Below, piece by piece: positions 39,665 to 49,300 of a stretch of DNA of 64,000 bases. A program made the position numbers and the translations under genes. A model generated the notes under the pieces. It did no database searches, had not been told where the DNA came from, and worked only from the letters and a program-made list of their open reading frames with translations. The stretch is from Vibrio zhanjiangensis (GTDB taxonomy: Bacteria > Pseudomonadota > Gammaproteobacteria > Enterobacterales > Vibrionaceae). How positions within the stretch are numbered: position 1 is the stretch's first letter; each line of letters starts with the position of its first letter. Where the stretch lies: assembly GCF_030161235.1 (NCBI RefSeq), contig NZ_BSPW01000073.1:28424-92423 (forward strand). The letters are read 5' to 3'.

Positions 39665-41283
39665 TATTTTATCCTCTCTACTGCGTCAAAAGGCTGGACA
39701 TTAAATGGGCTAATTTTAAATCCCTTTAATGTAGAGCTGTAAGCTTGAAATTGCATCCCATGGCTTAATGGAATAACAGGAAACTCCTCATTGAGGATGT
39801 TTTGTGCTTGCTTGTACAAATTGAGTCGATAACGCGGTTTATCCACTTCAAGTGCCAAGTCCAATAAAAAGTCAAAATCGGCATTACACCAACTTGACAC
39901 ATTCAGGCCTACCTTTTTCGAGTCACAAGAAAGTAAAGGTCTTAGGAAGTTATCAGGGTCACCTGTGTTGGCTATCCAACCTGTCAAATAAAGGTCAACC
40001 GCTTGATTGTTAGCAACATTCGCCCTATCAAAACGATCCTCGGTGACGATATTTAATTTGATGCCGATATCTGCAAAATTCGCTTGGATTAATTCCGCCG
40101 TTTTTCTTGGACTAGGGTTATAGGCTCTCGGTTCAAGTGGTACCGACATATTGAGTTCTAGGCCTTTGCCAAATCCCGCTTCTTTCATCAAAGCAATAGC
40201 ATAGTTTCTGTCGTAGCGGATCTGGACATTATCTTTCAAATACGCCCAAGAATTTGGAGGCAGTACTGAGTAGGCTTGACTGCCCATGCCATAATAGACC
40301 GAATCCAGTATGTTTTGGCGATTGATGGCATAGTTAAGTGCTTTTCTTACCAGAGGATTATTAAGTGCTGGGTTAGTGGTATTTACAGCGATGAAAGCAA
40401 TATTCATTGCTGGTTTTATCATAAGCTCAATATTGTCCTGAAGCTGAATTGCGGGGATCTGGCTTGAGAGTGGGGAGCTTAACACGTCACATTCATTGCG
40501 TAGCAATTTCGCCAATGTACCCGTACCACGATGAGAAATATCGAATACGATCTGGCTCATTTGGGGCTTGCCTTGCCAATAGTTATCATGACGTTTAAGC
40601 CTTATTAGATCATTGACTTGATAATCATACAGATAAAATGGACCGGTACCAACGGGGTAACTGTCGAGTCTGGGTTTGTTATCGGTGAGGATTAACTTTT
40701 GGGCATATTCTGCCGAATGAATGACAGCATGGCTAGTGGCGATGTTAGACAAAAAGGTGTTGTCTGGACGACTTAAAGTAAAACGCACTTGATATTTAGA
40801 TATCGCTTTGACATCAACTAACAAATTTTGAAAATCGATACCCCTAAACCAAGGGTAAAGACCATTACCTACATTGTGATAAGGATGCTCTTCATCAATA
40901 ATGCGCTGAAAGCTAAATACGACGTCTTTTGCGTTCAATGTACGCGTGGGAGAAAACCAAGGTGTCGTTTGGAAAGCCACATTTTTTCGCAAATTGAAGA
41001 TATACTCTGTGCCATCTTTGTTTACCGACCAGTCAGTCGCAAGGTTGGCCACTGGCTTGAAATTGTTCGGATCAAGGCTCAAAAGCGTATCGAAAATCTG
41101 TGGGCTTAGCGTTTCGGAGCTGATACCACTATCGACTAATTGCGGATTAAAACTGTCGGGGCCGCCCTGACCGCAATAAACGAAGCCAGTTTTACGAATC
41201 TTATTGTGATCAATCCCTTCACCACACCCTGTGAGTAAGGTAAAACCACATATGCTCAATGTCAGTTGAATGAATGCTTTCAT
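39664..41283 (-). CDS. sapA: Peptide ABC transporter substrate-binding lipoprotein SapA
   Basis: A 539-residue family 5 solute-binding protein that captures peptides (and possibly heme) for SapBCDF. The start at 41283 gives a lipoprotein signal MKAFIQLTLSICGFTLLTGCG, with the lipid-anchored Cys at 20; the longer frame from 41322 would hide it. The body has VYCGQGGPDSFNP, then EYIFNLRKNVAFQTTPWFSPTR, typical SapA segments. Enterobacterial SapA is, as I recall, a free periplasmic protein, so the lipobox is notable. First gene of the operon. Confidence 0.92.
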   Translation of the reverse strand: MKAFIQLTLSICGFTLLTGCGEGIDHNKIRKTGFVYCGQGGPDSFNPQLVDSGISSETLSPQIFDTLLSLDPNNFKPVANLATDWSVNKDGTEYIFNLRKNVAFQTTPWFSPTRTLNAKDVVFSFQRIIDEEHPYHNVGNGLYPWFRGIDFQNLLVDVKAISKYQVRFTLSRPDNTFLSNIATSHAVIHSAEYAQKLILTDNKPRLDSYPVGTGPFYLYDYQVNDLIRLKRHDNYWQGKPQMSQIVFDISHRGTGTLAKLLRNECDVLSSPLSSQIPAIQLQDNIELMIKPAMNIAFIAVNTTNPALNNPLVRKALNYAINRQNILDSVYYGMGSQAYSVLPPNSWAYLKDNVQIRYDRNYAIALMKEAGFGKGLELNMSVPLEPRAYNPSPRKTAELIQANFADIGIKLNIVTEDRFDRANVANNQAVDLYLTGWIANTGDPDNFLRPLLSCDSKKVGLNVSSWCNADFDFLLDLALEVDKPRYRLNLYKQAQNILNEEFPVIPLSHGMQFQAYSSTLKGFKISPFNVQPFDAVERIK

Positions 41284-41382
41284 AGCGAGAACGGTTGTTA
41301 TGGGCAGTGCATGGTATAACACGGCATTATGCCCTAATAGTTCAGTAATTTACCATTATTAGTTCATGGTCTTCAAAATAAA

Positions 41383-42384
41383 TTAGCTCATAGTCGAGAT
41401 GTCATACTTTCTTATCATCCCTCTAAGCTGATGATAGCTCAGACCCAGCATATCGGCAGCTTTCCGTTGATTAAACTTACTCTGGGTCAATGCGGCTTTT
41501 AATAGGGCTATATCTTGATCCTGTTGCCAAGTCTTGTAGTCCATTGGGAAATCAAAGGTTGTTGAGCTGGAGTGGATACAAGTGCTGGTGTCTTGGCTTT
41601 GCTGTGGGTCTATTCCCCATTCATTTGAGAACGGATTGAATATGAGTGTGTCTATAGGGTCTTCCTGTAGCCCATGTTGATAGACAGCCCGTTCAACAAC
41701 ATTTTTTAGTTCACGTATATTTCCGGGCCATTGATACTTGATGAGGTCGTTCTGAGCGGTTTGAGAAAACCCCACAAAATACTCGAGGTTAAGTTCACGG
41801 CACATTTTAATCGCATAGTACTCGGCCAATAAGAGAACATCTTCTTTTCTCTCGCGTAGAGGGGGAAGGTGAATGACATCAAATGCTAATCTATCAAGTA
41901 AATCGGCTCTAAACTTGCCCTGTTCTGCCATTGCGAGGAGGTCGGCATTGGTGGCACACACTAAACGCACATTCGCATTGAGTAATTGGTGTCCTCCTAC
42001 TCTTTCGTATTGGCCGTATTCGATCACTCGGAGCAGTTTTTCTTGTACTAAAAGCGGTGCCGTCGCCAGCTCATCGAGGAAAAGCGTACCATTTTCGGCA
42101 CGTTCAAACCGACCTTTATGTCGCCCCTTTGAGCCAGTAAATGCCCCTTGTTCATGGCCAAACAGTTCAGAGTCAATTAGACCTTCACTTAAGGTAGAAC
42201 AATTTAGTGAGATAAGTGGCTGGTCCCAACGTTTCGATAAATAATGTAAGCGCTGCGCGATAAGCTCTTTACCCGTTCCTCGCTCACCAATAATCAGCAC
42301 AGGACGATTGATTGAAGCGAGTTTTGATACCTTCTCAAGTACTTCAAGGAAAGCTGGGGATTCGCCGATAAGATTTTGCTGCAT
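41383..42384 (-). CDS. pspF: Phage-shock transcriptional activator PspF
   Basis: PspF is a sigma-54 activator that lacks a receiver domain and is held inactive by PspA. The 333-residue protein begins directly with the AAA+ domain: Walker A GERGTGKE, the sigma-54 contact loop GAFTGS (most activators have GAFTGA), Walker B LFLDELATAP, and the arginine fingers in FRADLLDRLAFDVI. The C-terminal Fis-type helix-turn-helix is NQRKAADMLGLSYHQLRG. It is divergent from pspA with the sigma-54 promoter between them. Confidence 0.95.
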   Translation of the reverse strand: MQQNLIGESPAFLEVLEKVSKLASINRPVLIIGERGTGKELIAQRLHYLSKRWDQPLISLNCSTLSEGLIDSELFGHEQGAFTGSKGRHKGRFERAENGTLFLDELATAPLLVQEKLLRVIEYGQYERVGGHQLLNANVRLVCATNADLLAMAEQGKFRADLLDRLAFDVIHLPPLRERKEDVLLLAEYYAIKMCRELNLEYFVGFSQTAQNDLIKYQWPGNIRELKNVVERAVYQHGLQEDPIDTLIFNPFSNEWGIDPQQSQDTSTCIHSSSTTFDFPMDYKTWQQDQDIALLKAALTQSKFNQRKAADMLGLSYHQLRGMIRKYDISTMS

Positions 42385-42493
42385 TGAGACAGTCCGTTGG
42401 TGAAATTTACCTAATGTTAGTTAAATTCATCATAGGTGAGTTGTGGATTGGATGTCAAATATTATAACTATTTGTTTTAAATGATATTTTTAG

Positions 42494-42510
42494 TTGGCAC
42501 GTATCTTGGT
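42494..42510 (+). promoter_or_regulatory. Sigma-54 promoter of pspA
   Basis: TTGGCACGTATCTTGGT matches the -24/-12 consensus (YTGGCACGrNNNTTGCW): GG at 42496-42497 and TTGG at 42506-42509, where consensus has TTGC. The start site should be near 42520. The 109 bases between it and pspF must hold PspF activator sites and probably an IHF site. Confidence 0.85.
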
Positions 42511-42596
42511 TATTAGAATAGGATTACATTACACTGATAGATACAGTTAATATGGCCGACATTCACAGGCCAACGTTTTGGATAAGGAGCTAAGTC

Positions 42597-43265
42597 ATGG
42601 GTATTTTTTCTCGTTTTGCTGATATCGTGAATTCAAACATCAGCGCGTTACTGGATAAAGCGGAAGATCCGGAAAAGATGATACGTCTTATTATTCAAGA
42701 AATGGAAGACACATTAGTCGAAGTGCGCACTAATTCTGCTAAAGCGATTGCAGACCAAAAAGAACTGGCGCGCAAAGTGGCGGCGATCGATGAACAAATC
42801 GATGAGTGGCAAAATAAAGCGACCTTGGCACTTACCAAGGAACGTGAAGATTTGGCCAGAGCCGCGCTAATAGAAAAGCAAAAATTGCAAGATATGCTGA
42901 AAGGATTACATACAGAACAGACTCTGGTAGAAGAAACGATCGAAAAATTAACCGGCGAGATCACTAAGCTGGAGAGTAAAATCACAGAAACGCGAGCAAA
43001 ACAACAGGCACTAGCAATTCGCTCTCAAACTGCAACGGGTCGTCGTGATGTGCAAAAACACTTGCATACTGCCCGTACTTCAGAAGCTATGGCTAAGTTT
43101 GAGCAGTATTCTCGTAAAGTTGATGAACTTGAAGCGGAAGCGGATGTTTATGCGCAATCAGGTAGTGCCAAGTCGCTAGATCAAGAGTTTGCTGAACTTA
43201 AAGCTCAAGATGAAATCGAAAAAGAGCTTGAAAGTTTAAAACAGCAAGTAAAAGGTAATAAGTGA
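42597..43265 (+). CDS. pspA: Phage-shock protein A
   Basis: PspA is an ESCRT-III-related membrane-repair protein and negative regulator of PspF. The 222-residue protein opens MGIFSRFADIVNSNISALLDKAEDPEKMIRL (in part), the membrane-binding amphipathic helix, followed by long coiled-coil helices (about 25-185) rich in Glu, Lys and Ala. GRRDVQKHLHTARTSEAMAKFE is a conserved segment. RBS AAGGAG precedes the ATG. Expression depends on the sigma-54 promoter upstream. Confidence 0.96.
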   Translation: MGIFSRFADIVNSNISALLDKAEDPEKMIRLIIQEMEDTLVEVRTNSAKAIADQKELARKVAAIDEQIDEWQNKATLALTKEREDLARAALIEKQKLQDMLKGLHTEQTLVEETIEKLTGEITKLESKITETRAKQQALAIRSQTATGRRDVQKHLHTARTSEAMAKFEQYSRKVDELEAEADVYAQSGSAKSLDQEFAELKAQDEIEKELESLKQQVKGNK

Positions 43266-43360
43266 CCGGATGTCGATACACCGAAAGAAGTCCGTAAACA
43301 TGACGGCTTTGTCGCAATGGATTTTCTTTCAAAGGCACTACCGAACACAGAAAAGTTATA

Positions 43361-43396
43361 GTTACTTGGCAATGGCAAATGGCCTAGCTAAGTAAC
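43361..43396 (+). repeat. Inverted repeat between pspA and pspB
   Basis: GTTACTT (43361-43367) and AAGTAAC (43390-43396) form a 7-bp stem with a 22-nt loop, in the 150-base gap between pspA and pspB. There is no T-run, so it is not a standard terminator; it may be an RNA-stability hairpin that sets a higher level of pspA than pspBC. Confidence 0.45.
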
Positions 43397-43415
43397 CACC
43401 ATTTGGGAGTTTTAT

Positions 43416-43649
43416 ATGTCATCATTTTTTTTAGCGGGCCCTTTAATTGTCTTTCTGATCTTCGTCGCACCGCTCTGGTTGATCTTGCATTATCGCAGTA
43501 AGAAAAAAACGGCGAGTGGTTTGTCTGAAGACGACTTTGAGCGTTTACAGACGTTGTCAGAAAAAGCGGAGCAGATGCAAAAACGTGTTGAGACTCTTGA
43601 GCGCATACTCGATACAGAAACGCCAAGTTGGAGGCGTCGTTATGAGTAG
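43416..43649 (+). CDS. pspB: Phage-shock protein B
   Basis: A 77-residue protein with one N-terminal membrane helix (MSSFFLAGPLIVFLIFVAPLWLILH, in part) and a cytoplasmic coiled coil (DDFERLQTLSEKAEQMQKRVETL). With PspC it senses membrane stress and frees PspF by binding PspA. The last 8 bases overlap pspC. Confidence 0.94.
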   Translation: MSSFFLAGPLIVFLIFVAPLWLILHYRSKKKTASGLSEDDFERLQTLSEKAEQMQKRVETLERILDTETPSWRRRYE

Positions 43650-44028
43650 AGACTTGTATCGAGATACCTATAACGGCAAGCTTTCAGGTGTTTGTGCAGG
43701 TCTTGCGAACTATTTTGGCTGTGAAGTTTGGTTAATTCGAATTTTGGTCATCTCTGCAGCCTTATTGGGTGGTAGTTTTCTCGTGTTGCTTGCGTATATC
43801 GCCATGACTTTGATGATAGAGAAGCAACCTGACAATTATGTTATGTCCCTAAAAACAGAGCAGGAACACAAGCTAAAAAGTAAACCTTGGCAACAAGGTC
43901 AGGCACCGGATGTGCTGCTTAATACGCTTGAAAAAGACTTTGAGCTTCTGGAGGGGAAAGTTAGGGAAATTGAAGCATACGTGACGTCCGAAACCTTCAA
44001 AGTGGACAAAGAATTTAGTCGTTTATAA
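43642..44028 (+). CDS. pspC: Phage-shock protein C
   Basis: A 128-residue inner-membrane protein. The PspC domain is clear: LYRDTYNGKLSGVCAGLANYFGCEVWLIRILVI (in part) followed by the helix AALLGGSFLVLLAYIAMTLMI. A soluble C-terminal helical tail (LLNTLEKDFELLEGKVREIEAY) follows. The start at 43642 lies inside the end of pspB; the much longer frame from 43516 is only out-of-frame pspB sequence. Confidence 0.94.
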   Translation: MSRDLYRDTYNGKLSGVCAGLANYFGCEVWLIRILVISAALLGGSFLVLLAYIAMTLMIEKQPDNYVMSLKTEQEHKLKSKPWQQGQAPDVLLNTLEKDFELLEGKVREIEAYVTSETFKVDKEFSRL

Positions 44029-44213
44029 AGCAATTGTGCGAGCTAAGGTGACATTTAACAGAAAATAACTAATTATTATAATAATTTACTGGTAAGTATT
44101 TGGCAGTCGTATAATCATTCATCTATCTTTGGCCTTGTTACCCTCTGTGCTGGTTGTATCCACTCGAAGGGAACGGGCCTTAATAATTCTATGTGACTAT
44201 TGGATGACTGATT

Positions 44214-45245
44214 ATGCAATTTAAGCTTTTGCTTCTTGCTACAGCCTCTCTGTTGAGTGGCTGTGGTAAAGAGTTACCCCCCGTTCCAGAGCCTGAGTCT
44301 CGGCCCGCCAAACTCTTTACCGTTTCAGTCGGCAATGCACAATTTGAAAGACACTTTCCCGCCACTTCTGAGGCTGGTGATAGGGCGGTATTAGCCTTTC
44401 GAGTTCCTGGATTACTTCAGTCTATCGATGTCCTATCTGGTCAGCCTGTGACGAAAGGGCAAGTGCTGGCCTCTTTAAACCCAGACGAATATTCTTTGCT
44501 CGCTAGGCGAGCTGAAGCGCAATTTCGCCTTGCTGATGTGCAATACGAGCGCTATAAAAAGCTACGTATTGATAAAGTCGTATCTGAACAAGACTTTGAC
44601 CAAGCAAAAGCCAATCACAATTCTGCCAAAGCAACATTAGAGCAGGCGAAAGCCAATCTTCGTTACACCAAGCTGGTTGCACCTTATGACGGCACTGTTT
44701 CAATTATTCCAGCAGAAACTTATCAATATGTCGCCGCTAAGCAAGGCGTGATGAATATCCAAACTAATCGTTTGATGAAGGTCCAATTTCAGTTGCCGGA
44801 TCATTTGTTAAATCGCTTTGCATCTGGGATTAATCTTGTCGCCACAATGAAATTTGATGCTTTTCCTGACAACATCTATGCCTTGACCTTCCAAGAAATT
44901 GATACCGAAGCCGATCCTAAAACGGGATCATACAAAGTGACCATGGTGATGGAACGTCCACTGGATGTGGGAATCCTACCGGGAATGGCGGGAGAGGTGA
45001 ATGTAAAAGTGGACTCGACAGGCGCGACTAAGATCCCAAGTTCCGCAGTGTTTGAAGAAAATGGCAAAACATGTGTCTGGCGTGTTGATTCCTCAGGTGT
45101 GGTTGAGAAAGTGAGCATAGTGTTGGATGAGAAACGCCAAGTGAAAAATGGCCTTAATGATGGTGACCGCATTATTGTTTCGGGTGTAAAGGGTATTGAA
45201 CCCGGCATCAAAGTAAGAGAATGGATCAAGGAGCGGGGACTGTAA
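44214..45245 (+). CDS. RND efflux periplasmic adaptor lipoprotein (VexI-like)
   Basis: A 343-residue membrane-fusion protein that links an RND pump to an outer-membrane channel. The lipobox LLSGC places the lipid-anchored Cys near residue 17. The lipoyl-like half-motif GLLQSIDVLSGQPVTKGQVLASL, the alpha-hairpin (about 95-145) and KLVAPYDGTV follow. It is the first of two adaptors before one pump, the arrangement of Vibrio cholerae VexIJK (locus next to psp, as I recall). The gene starts 185 bases after pspC, which probably holds its promoter. The next gene starts one base after its stop. Confidence 0.88.
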   Translation: MQFKLLLLATASLLSGCGKELPPVPEPESRPAKLFTVSVGNAQFERHFPATSEAGDRAVLAFRVPGLLQSIDVLSGQPVTKGQVLASLNPDEYSLLARRAEAQFRLADVQYERYKKLRIDKVVSEQDFDQAKANHNSAKATLEQAKANLRYTKLVAPYDGTVSIIPAETYQYVAAKQGVMNIQTNRLMKVQFQLPDHLLNRFASGINLVATMKFDAFPDNIYALTFQEIDTEADPKTGSYKVTMVMERPLDVGILPGMAGEVNVKVDSTGATKIPSSAVFEENGKTCVWRVDSSGVVEKVSIVLDEKRQVKNGLNDGDRIIVSGVKGIEPGIKVREWIKERGL

Positions 45246-45246
45246 T

Positions 45247-46326
45247 ATGAAGTTATCTATAGGTCTTAGTGTACTCGCTTTAGCGATGGTTCTTAGCGGT
45301 TGTGGCAAGGAGCAAGAATACGTTGACTTTGGTTTGCCAAAAGTCAAAACAGTGCAAGTCACTGGTGATGTTGAGCAAGATGGTCTCTATTTTCCTGCGG
45401 TTGCCAATGCAGCAGAGCGCGCCCCCTTGAGTTTTAGGGTCTCTGGTGAAGTAAGCCGACGCAATGTTAAAGAAGGTGATAGAGTTCGAAAAGGCGATGT
45501 GTTAGCTGAACTGGACCCCACGGATTATCAACTCGATGTAGATAATGCCAGTGCTAAGTTCAGCGTTCTTGATAGTCAATACAGACGCTCCAAACCTCTT
45601 GTTGATAAAGGGCTGCTTGCGAAATCGCAATTCGATGAAATCGCTGCAAATCGTCAGATAGCGTTGAGTGAGCTGGAATTAGCCAAATTACGTTTATCCT
45701 TTACCAAACTGCGTGCACCCGTTGACGGTATTATCTCGCGGGTAAACGTTGATCAATATGAAAATGTTCAGGTTGGTCAGCAAGTGGTGAACATACACAG
45801 TACTGACAGTGTTGAAGTATTGATTCAACTTCCTGACAGTTTGTACACCAACCAACCAGAGCCTGAGACACTTTCTCGTATTAAAGCATTAGTGAAAGTG
45901 CCAAGCGGAAACGAATACCCCGCCTCGATTAAAGAGTTTACGACCGAACCTGACCCGAGTACGGGCACGTATACGGTTACTTTAGCGCTTCCTATGCCTG
46001 AAAAAGAATACATCTTAGATGGTATGGCGGTTGAGGTTACGACTGATTATGAAATTGGCATGAATAGGCACGGTGGCGTTTTAATACCGATTGAAGCCGT
46101 ATTCAATGCAGATGGTGATGACGTAGCGAGAGACAATAAATTTGTTTGGCTCATGAATAAAGATAATACAGTGACCAAACAAAAAATCCGTGTGGGTAAA
46201 GTGACTAAGAAGGATTTGCAAGTTATCAGTGGTTTGGATATCAATCAGCAGGTTGTCGTTGCCGGTATTTCAAGGCTAAAAGAAGGAATGAAAGTGGAAG
46301 TGATTAAGCAGGAGACGGCAAAATGA
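45247..46326 (+). CDS. RND efflux periplasmic adaptor lipoprotein (VexJ-like)
   Basis: A 359-residue second adaptor with its own lipobox (VLSGC, Cys near residue 19). It has the lipoyl half-motifs SFRVSGEVSRRNVKEGDRVRKGDVLAEL (in part) and LRLSFTKLRAPVDGIISRV, a short alpha-hairpin between, and a beta-barrel with GTYTVTLALPMP. It is clearly a paralogue of the preceding protein. Two different adaptors may form a mixed ring around the trimeric pump. It overlaps the pump gene by 4 bases (ATGA). Confidence 0.88.
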   Translation: MKLSIGLSVLALAMVLSGCGKEQEYVDFGLPKVKTVQVTGDVEQDGLYFPAVANAAERAPLSFRVSGEVSRRNVKEGDRVRKGDVLAELDPTDYQLDVDNASAKFSVLDSQYRRSKPLVDKGLLAKSQFDEIAANRQIALSELELAKLRLSFTKLRAPVDGIISRVNVDQYENVQVGQQVVNIHSTDSVEVLIQLPDSLYTNQPEPETLSRIKALVKVPSGNEYPASIKEFTTEPDPSTGTYTVTLALPMPEKEYILDGMAVEVTTDYEIGMNRHGGVLIPIEAVFNADGDDVARDNKFVWLMNKDNTVTKQKIRVGKVTKKDLQVISGLDINQQVVVAGISRLKEGMKVEVIKQETAK

Positions 46327-49300
46327 GTGAACATGATAACCGTCAGTCTTCTCAGGATGAAAATATTACTGGTATCGCGGCATATTTCATTCGAAATCGT
46401 GTCATCAGCTGGATGATCTCGCTGATTTTCCTCATTGGTGGCGTATCTGCTTTCTTTGGCCTTGGGCGTTTGGAAGATCCTGCCTTTACCATCAAAGATG
46501 CGATGGTGGTGACCTCTTATCCGGGTGCAACGCCACAGCAAGTTGAAGAAGAGGTGACTTATCCGATTGAAAAAGCCATTCAGCAATTAACCTATGTTGA
46601 TGAGGTGAATTCAATCTCCAGCCGTGGGTTGTCGCAAATAACGGTTTCAATGAAAAATAATTATGGACCGGACGATTTGCCGCAAATTTGGGATGAATTA
46701 CGTCGCAAGGTCAATGATCTCAAAGTTCAATTGCCACCCGGAGTCAACGAGCCCAAGGTGATCGATGACTTTGGAGATGTGTATGGCATTTTGCTTGCGA
46801 TAACTGGCGATGGTTACTCGTACAAAGAGTTGCTTGATTATGTCGATTATTTGCGCCGAGAGTTGGAATTAATTGATGGTGTAAGCAAAGTCTCTGTTTC
46901 TGGTCAGCAGCAAGAACAAGTGTTTATTGAAGTTTCAATGAAACGATTAAGCAGCCTTGGTTTAGCACCCAATACTTTCTTCAACTTACTATCGACTCAA
47001 AATGTGGTATCTGACGCTGGCGCCATTCGAGTGGGTGACGAATACATCCGCATCCAACCAACAGGCGAATTTCAAAACGTTGACCAATTGGGAGACCTAA
47101 TCATCACTGAAAGTGGTGCTCAGGGTTTGATTTATTTGCGCGATGTTGCGGAGATCAAACGCGGTTATGTGGATGTGCCTGATAACATCATCACTTTTAA
47201 TGGACGTTTGGCACTGAATGTAGGTATTTCATTTGCCCAAGGGGTGAATGTTGTTGAAGTCGGTAAGCGCTTTGATCGCCGTCTTGCTGAGCTTAAATAC
47301 CAACAGCCAGTCGGTGTCGAAATTGCTGAAGTGTATAGCCAGCCTAAAGAGGTCGACAAATCGGTCAGCGGATTTGTTGTAAGCCTTGGCCAAGCGGTTG
47401 CCATCGTTATTATTGTTCTGCTGTTCTTTATGGGGCTTCGCTCTGGATTATTAATTGGGCTTATTCTACTACTCACCGTATTTGGTACCTTCATTTTTAT
47501 GAAGTACTTTGCCATCGATTTGCAGCGTATTTCCTTGGGTGCCCTTGTTATCGCTCTGGGGATGCTGGTTGATAATGCCATAGTGGTGGTTGAAGGCATA
47601 TTGATTGGCACCCAAAAGGGTCGTTCACGTATGCAGGCGGCGACCGATATCGTTACGCAAACCAAATGGCCACTGCTTGGCGCAACAGTGATTGCTGTAA
47701 CTGCCTTTGCACCGATTGGTTTATCTGAAGATTCAACCGGTGAGTACTGTGGAACCTTGTTCAGTGTTTTGCTTATTTCATTAATGCTCAGTTGGTTTAC
47801 CGCGATATCTCTGACGCCATTTTTTGCCGATATTTTCTTTAAAGGGCAAAAAGTCAATACTGATGGCGAAGATAACGACCCGTACAAAGGTATGGTATTT
47901 ACCTTATACAAAGGGTTTCTAGAATTTTGTATGAAGCGCGCTTGGCTGACTGTGATTGCTATGGTTGTCGGCCTTGCAGCCAGCATTTATGGTTTTACCT
48001 TTGTTAAGCAGTCTTTTTTCCCATCGTCAACCACACCAATATTTCAGGCCGATATTTGGCTGCCTGAAGGCACAGATATCCGCGCTACCAATACTAAGCT
48101 TAAGGCGCTCGAATCTTGGTTATCGGCTCAAGAAGGCGTTGAGCATATTACCACCACTGCGGGTAAAGGCTTGCAACGCTTTATGCTGACCTACTCGCCA
48201 GAAAAGAGCTATGCCGCATACGGTGAGATTACCACCCGAGTGGAAAGCTATGAGCAGCTTTCCACATTAATGTCGAATTTCAGGGCACATGTTGAGAAAA
48301 ACTTCCCTGAAATTAACTACAAGCTTAAGCAAATTGAACTAGGGCCTGGCGGCGGCGCAAAAATTGAGGCGAGGTTAATTGGCTCTGATCCTACGGTGCT
48401 GCGCAGTATAGCCAGTCAGATCGAAGATATTTTACACGCCGATCCCGGTGCGACCAACATTCGCCATGACTGGCGTGAGCGGACTAAAGTACTAGAGCCG
48501 CAATTTAATGAAGGGCAAGCGAGGCGCTATGGGATAACCAAGGCCGATGTTGATGAGTTCCTCGCGATGTCGTTTGCGGGTAAGTCTATCGGTGTTTATC
48601 GTGACGGAACGACTTTGATGCCGATTGTGGCGCGTTTGCCAGAAGAAGAGCGCATTGATATACGCAATATCGAAGGGATGAAAATCTGGAGTCCAGCACT
48701 CAGTGAATACATTCCGCTGCAGCAAGTCACGCTTGGTTACGACATGCGTTGGGAAGATCCGATCATCGTGCGCAAAAACAGAAAACGCATGCTCACTGTG
48801 ATGGCAGATCCAGACATACTCGGTGAAGAGACTGCTGCCACACTGCAAAAGAGGTTGCAACCTCAAATTGAGGCGATCGAGCTTCCTTCAGGTTATGCAT
48901 TGGAGTGGGGCGGGGAGTATGAATCTTCAGGAGACGCGCAAGCTTCACTCTTTACTACCATGCCGATGGGGTACTTGTTTATGTTCCTGATCACGGTATT
49001 TTTGTTCAATACGGTCAAAGAGCCTTTGATAGTATGGTTGACGGTACCACTGGCCATCATAGGTGTAACAACCGGACTGCTTGCGCTGAATACGCCATTT
49101 GGCTTTATGGCGTTGCTGGGTTTCTTGAGCCTGTCCGGTATGCTGCTGAAAAACGGTATTGTCCTTTTGGACCAAATAGAAATTGAAATGCAGTCAGGTA
49201 AAGATCCTTACCTTGCGGTAGTAGATGCCTCGCTGAGCCGCGTGCGCCCTGTTTGCATGGCGGCAATCACCACGATTTTGGGCATGATCCCGCTACTGCC

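Noticed and set aside
43516..43641. Upstream extension of pspC inside pspB
   Set aside because: It is pspB read in another frame, rich in Cys, Arg and Lys; the PspC domain begins at 43642.
47165..47986. 273-residue open frame on the minus strand inside the RND pump gene
   Set aside because: It is a shadow of a conserved pump gene, rich in Ser, Thr and Pro, without family features or a ribosome site.
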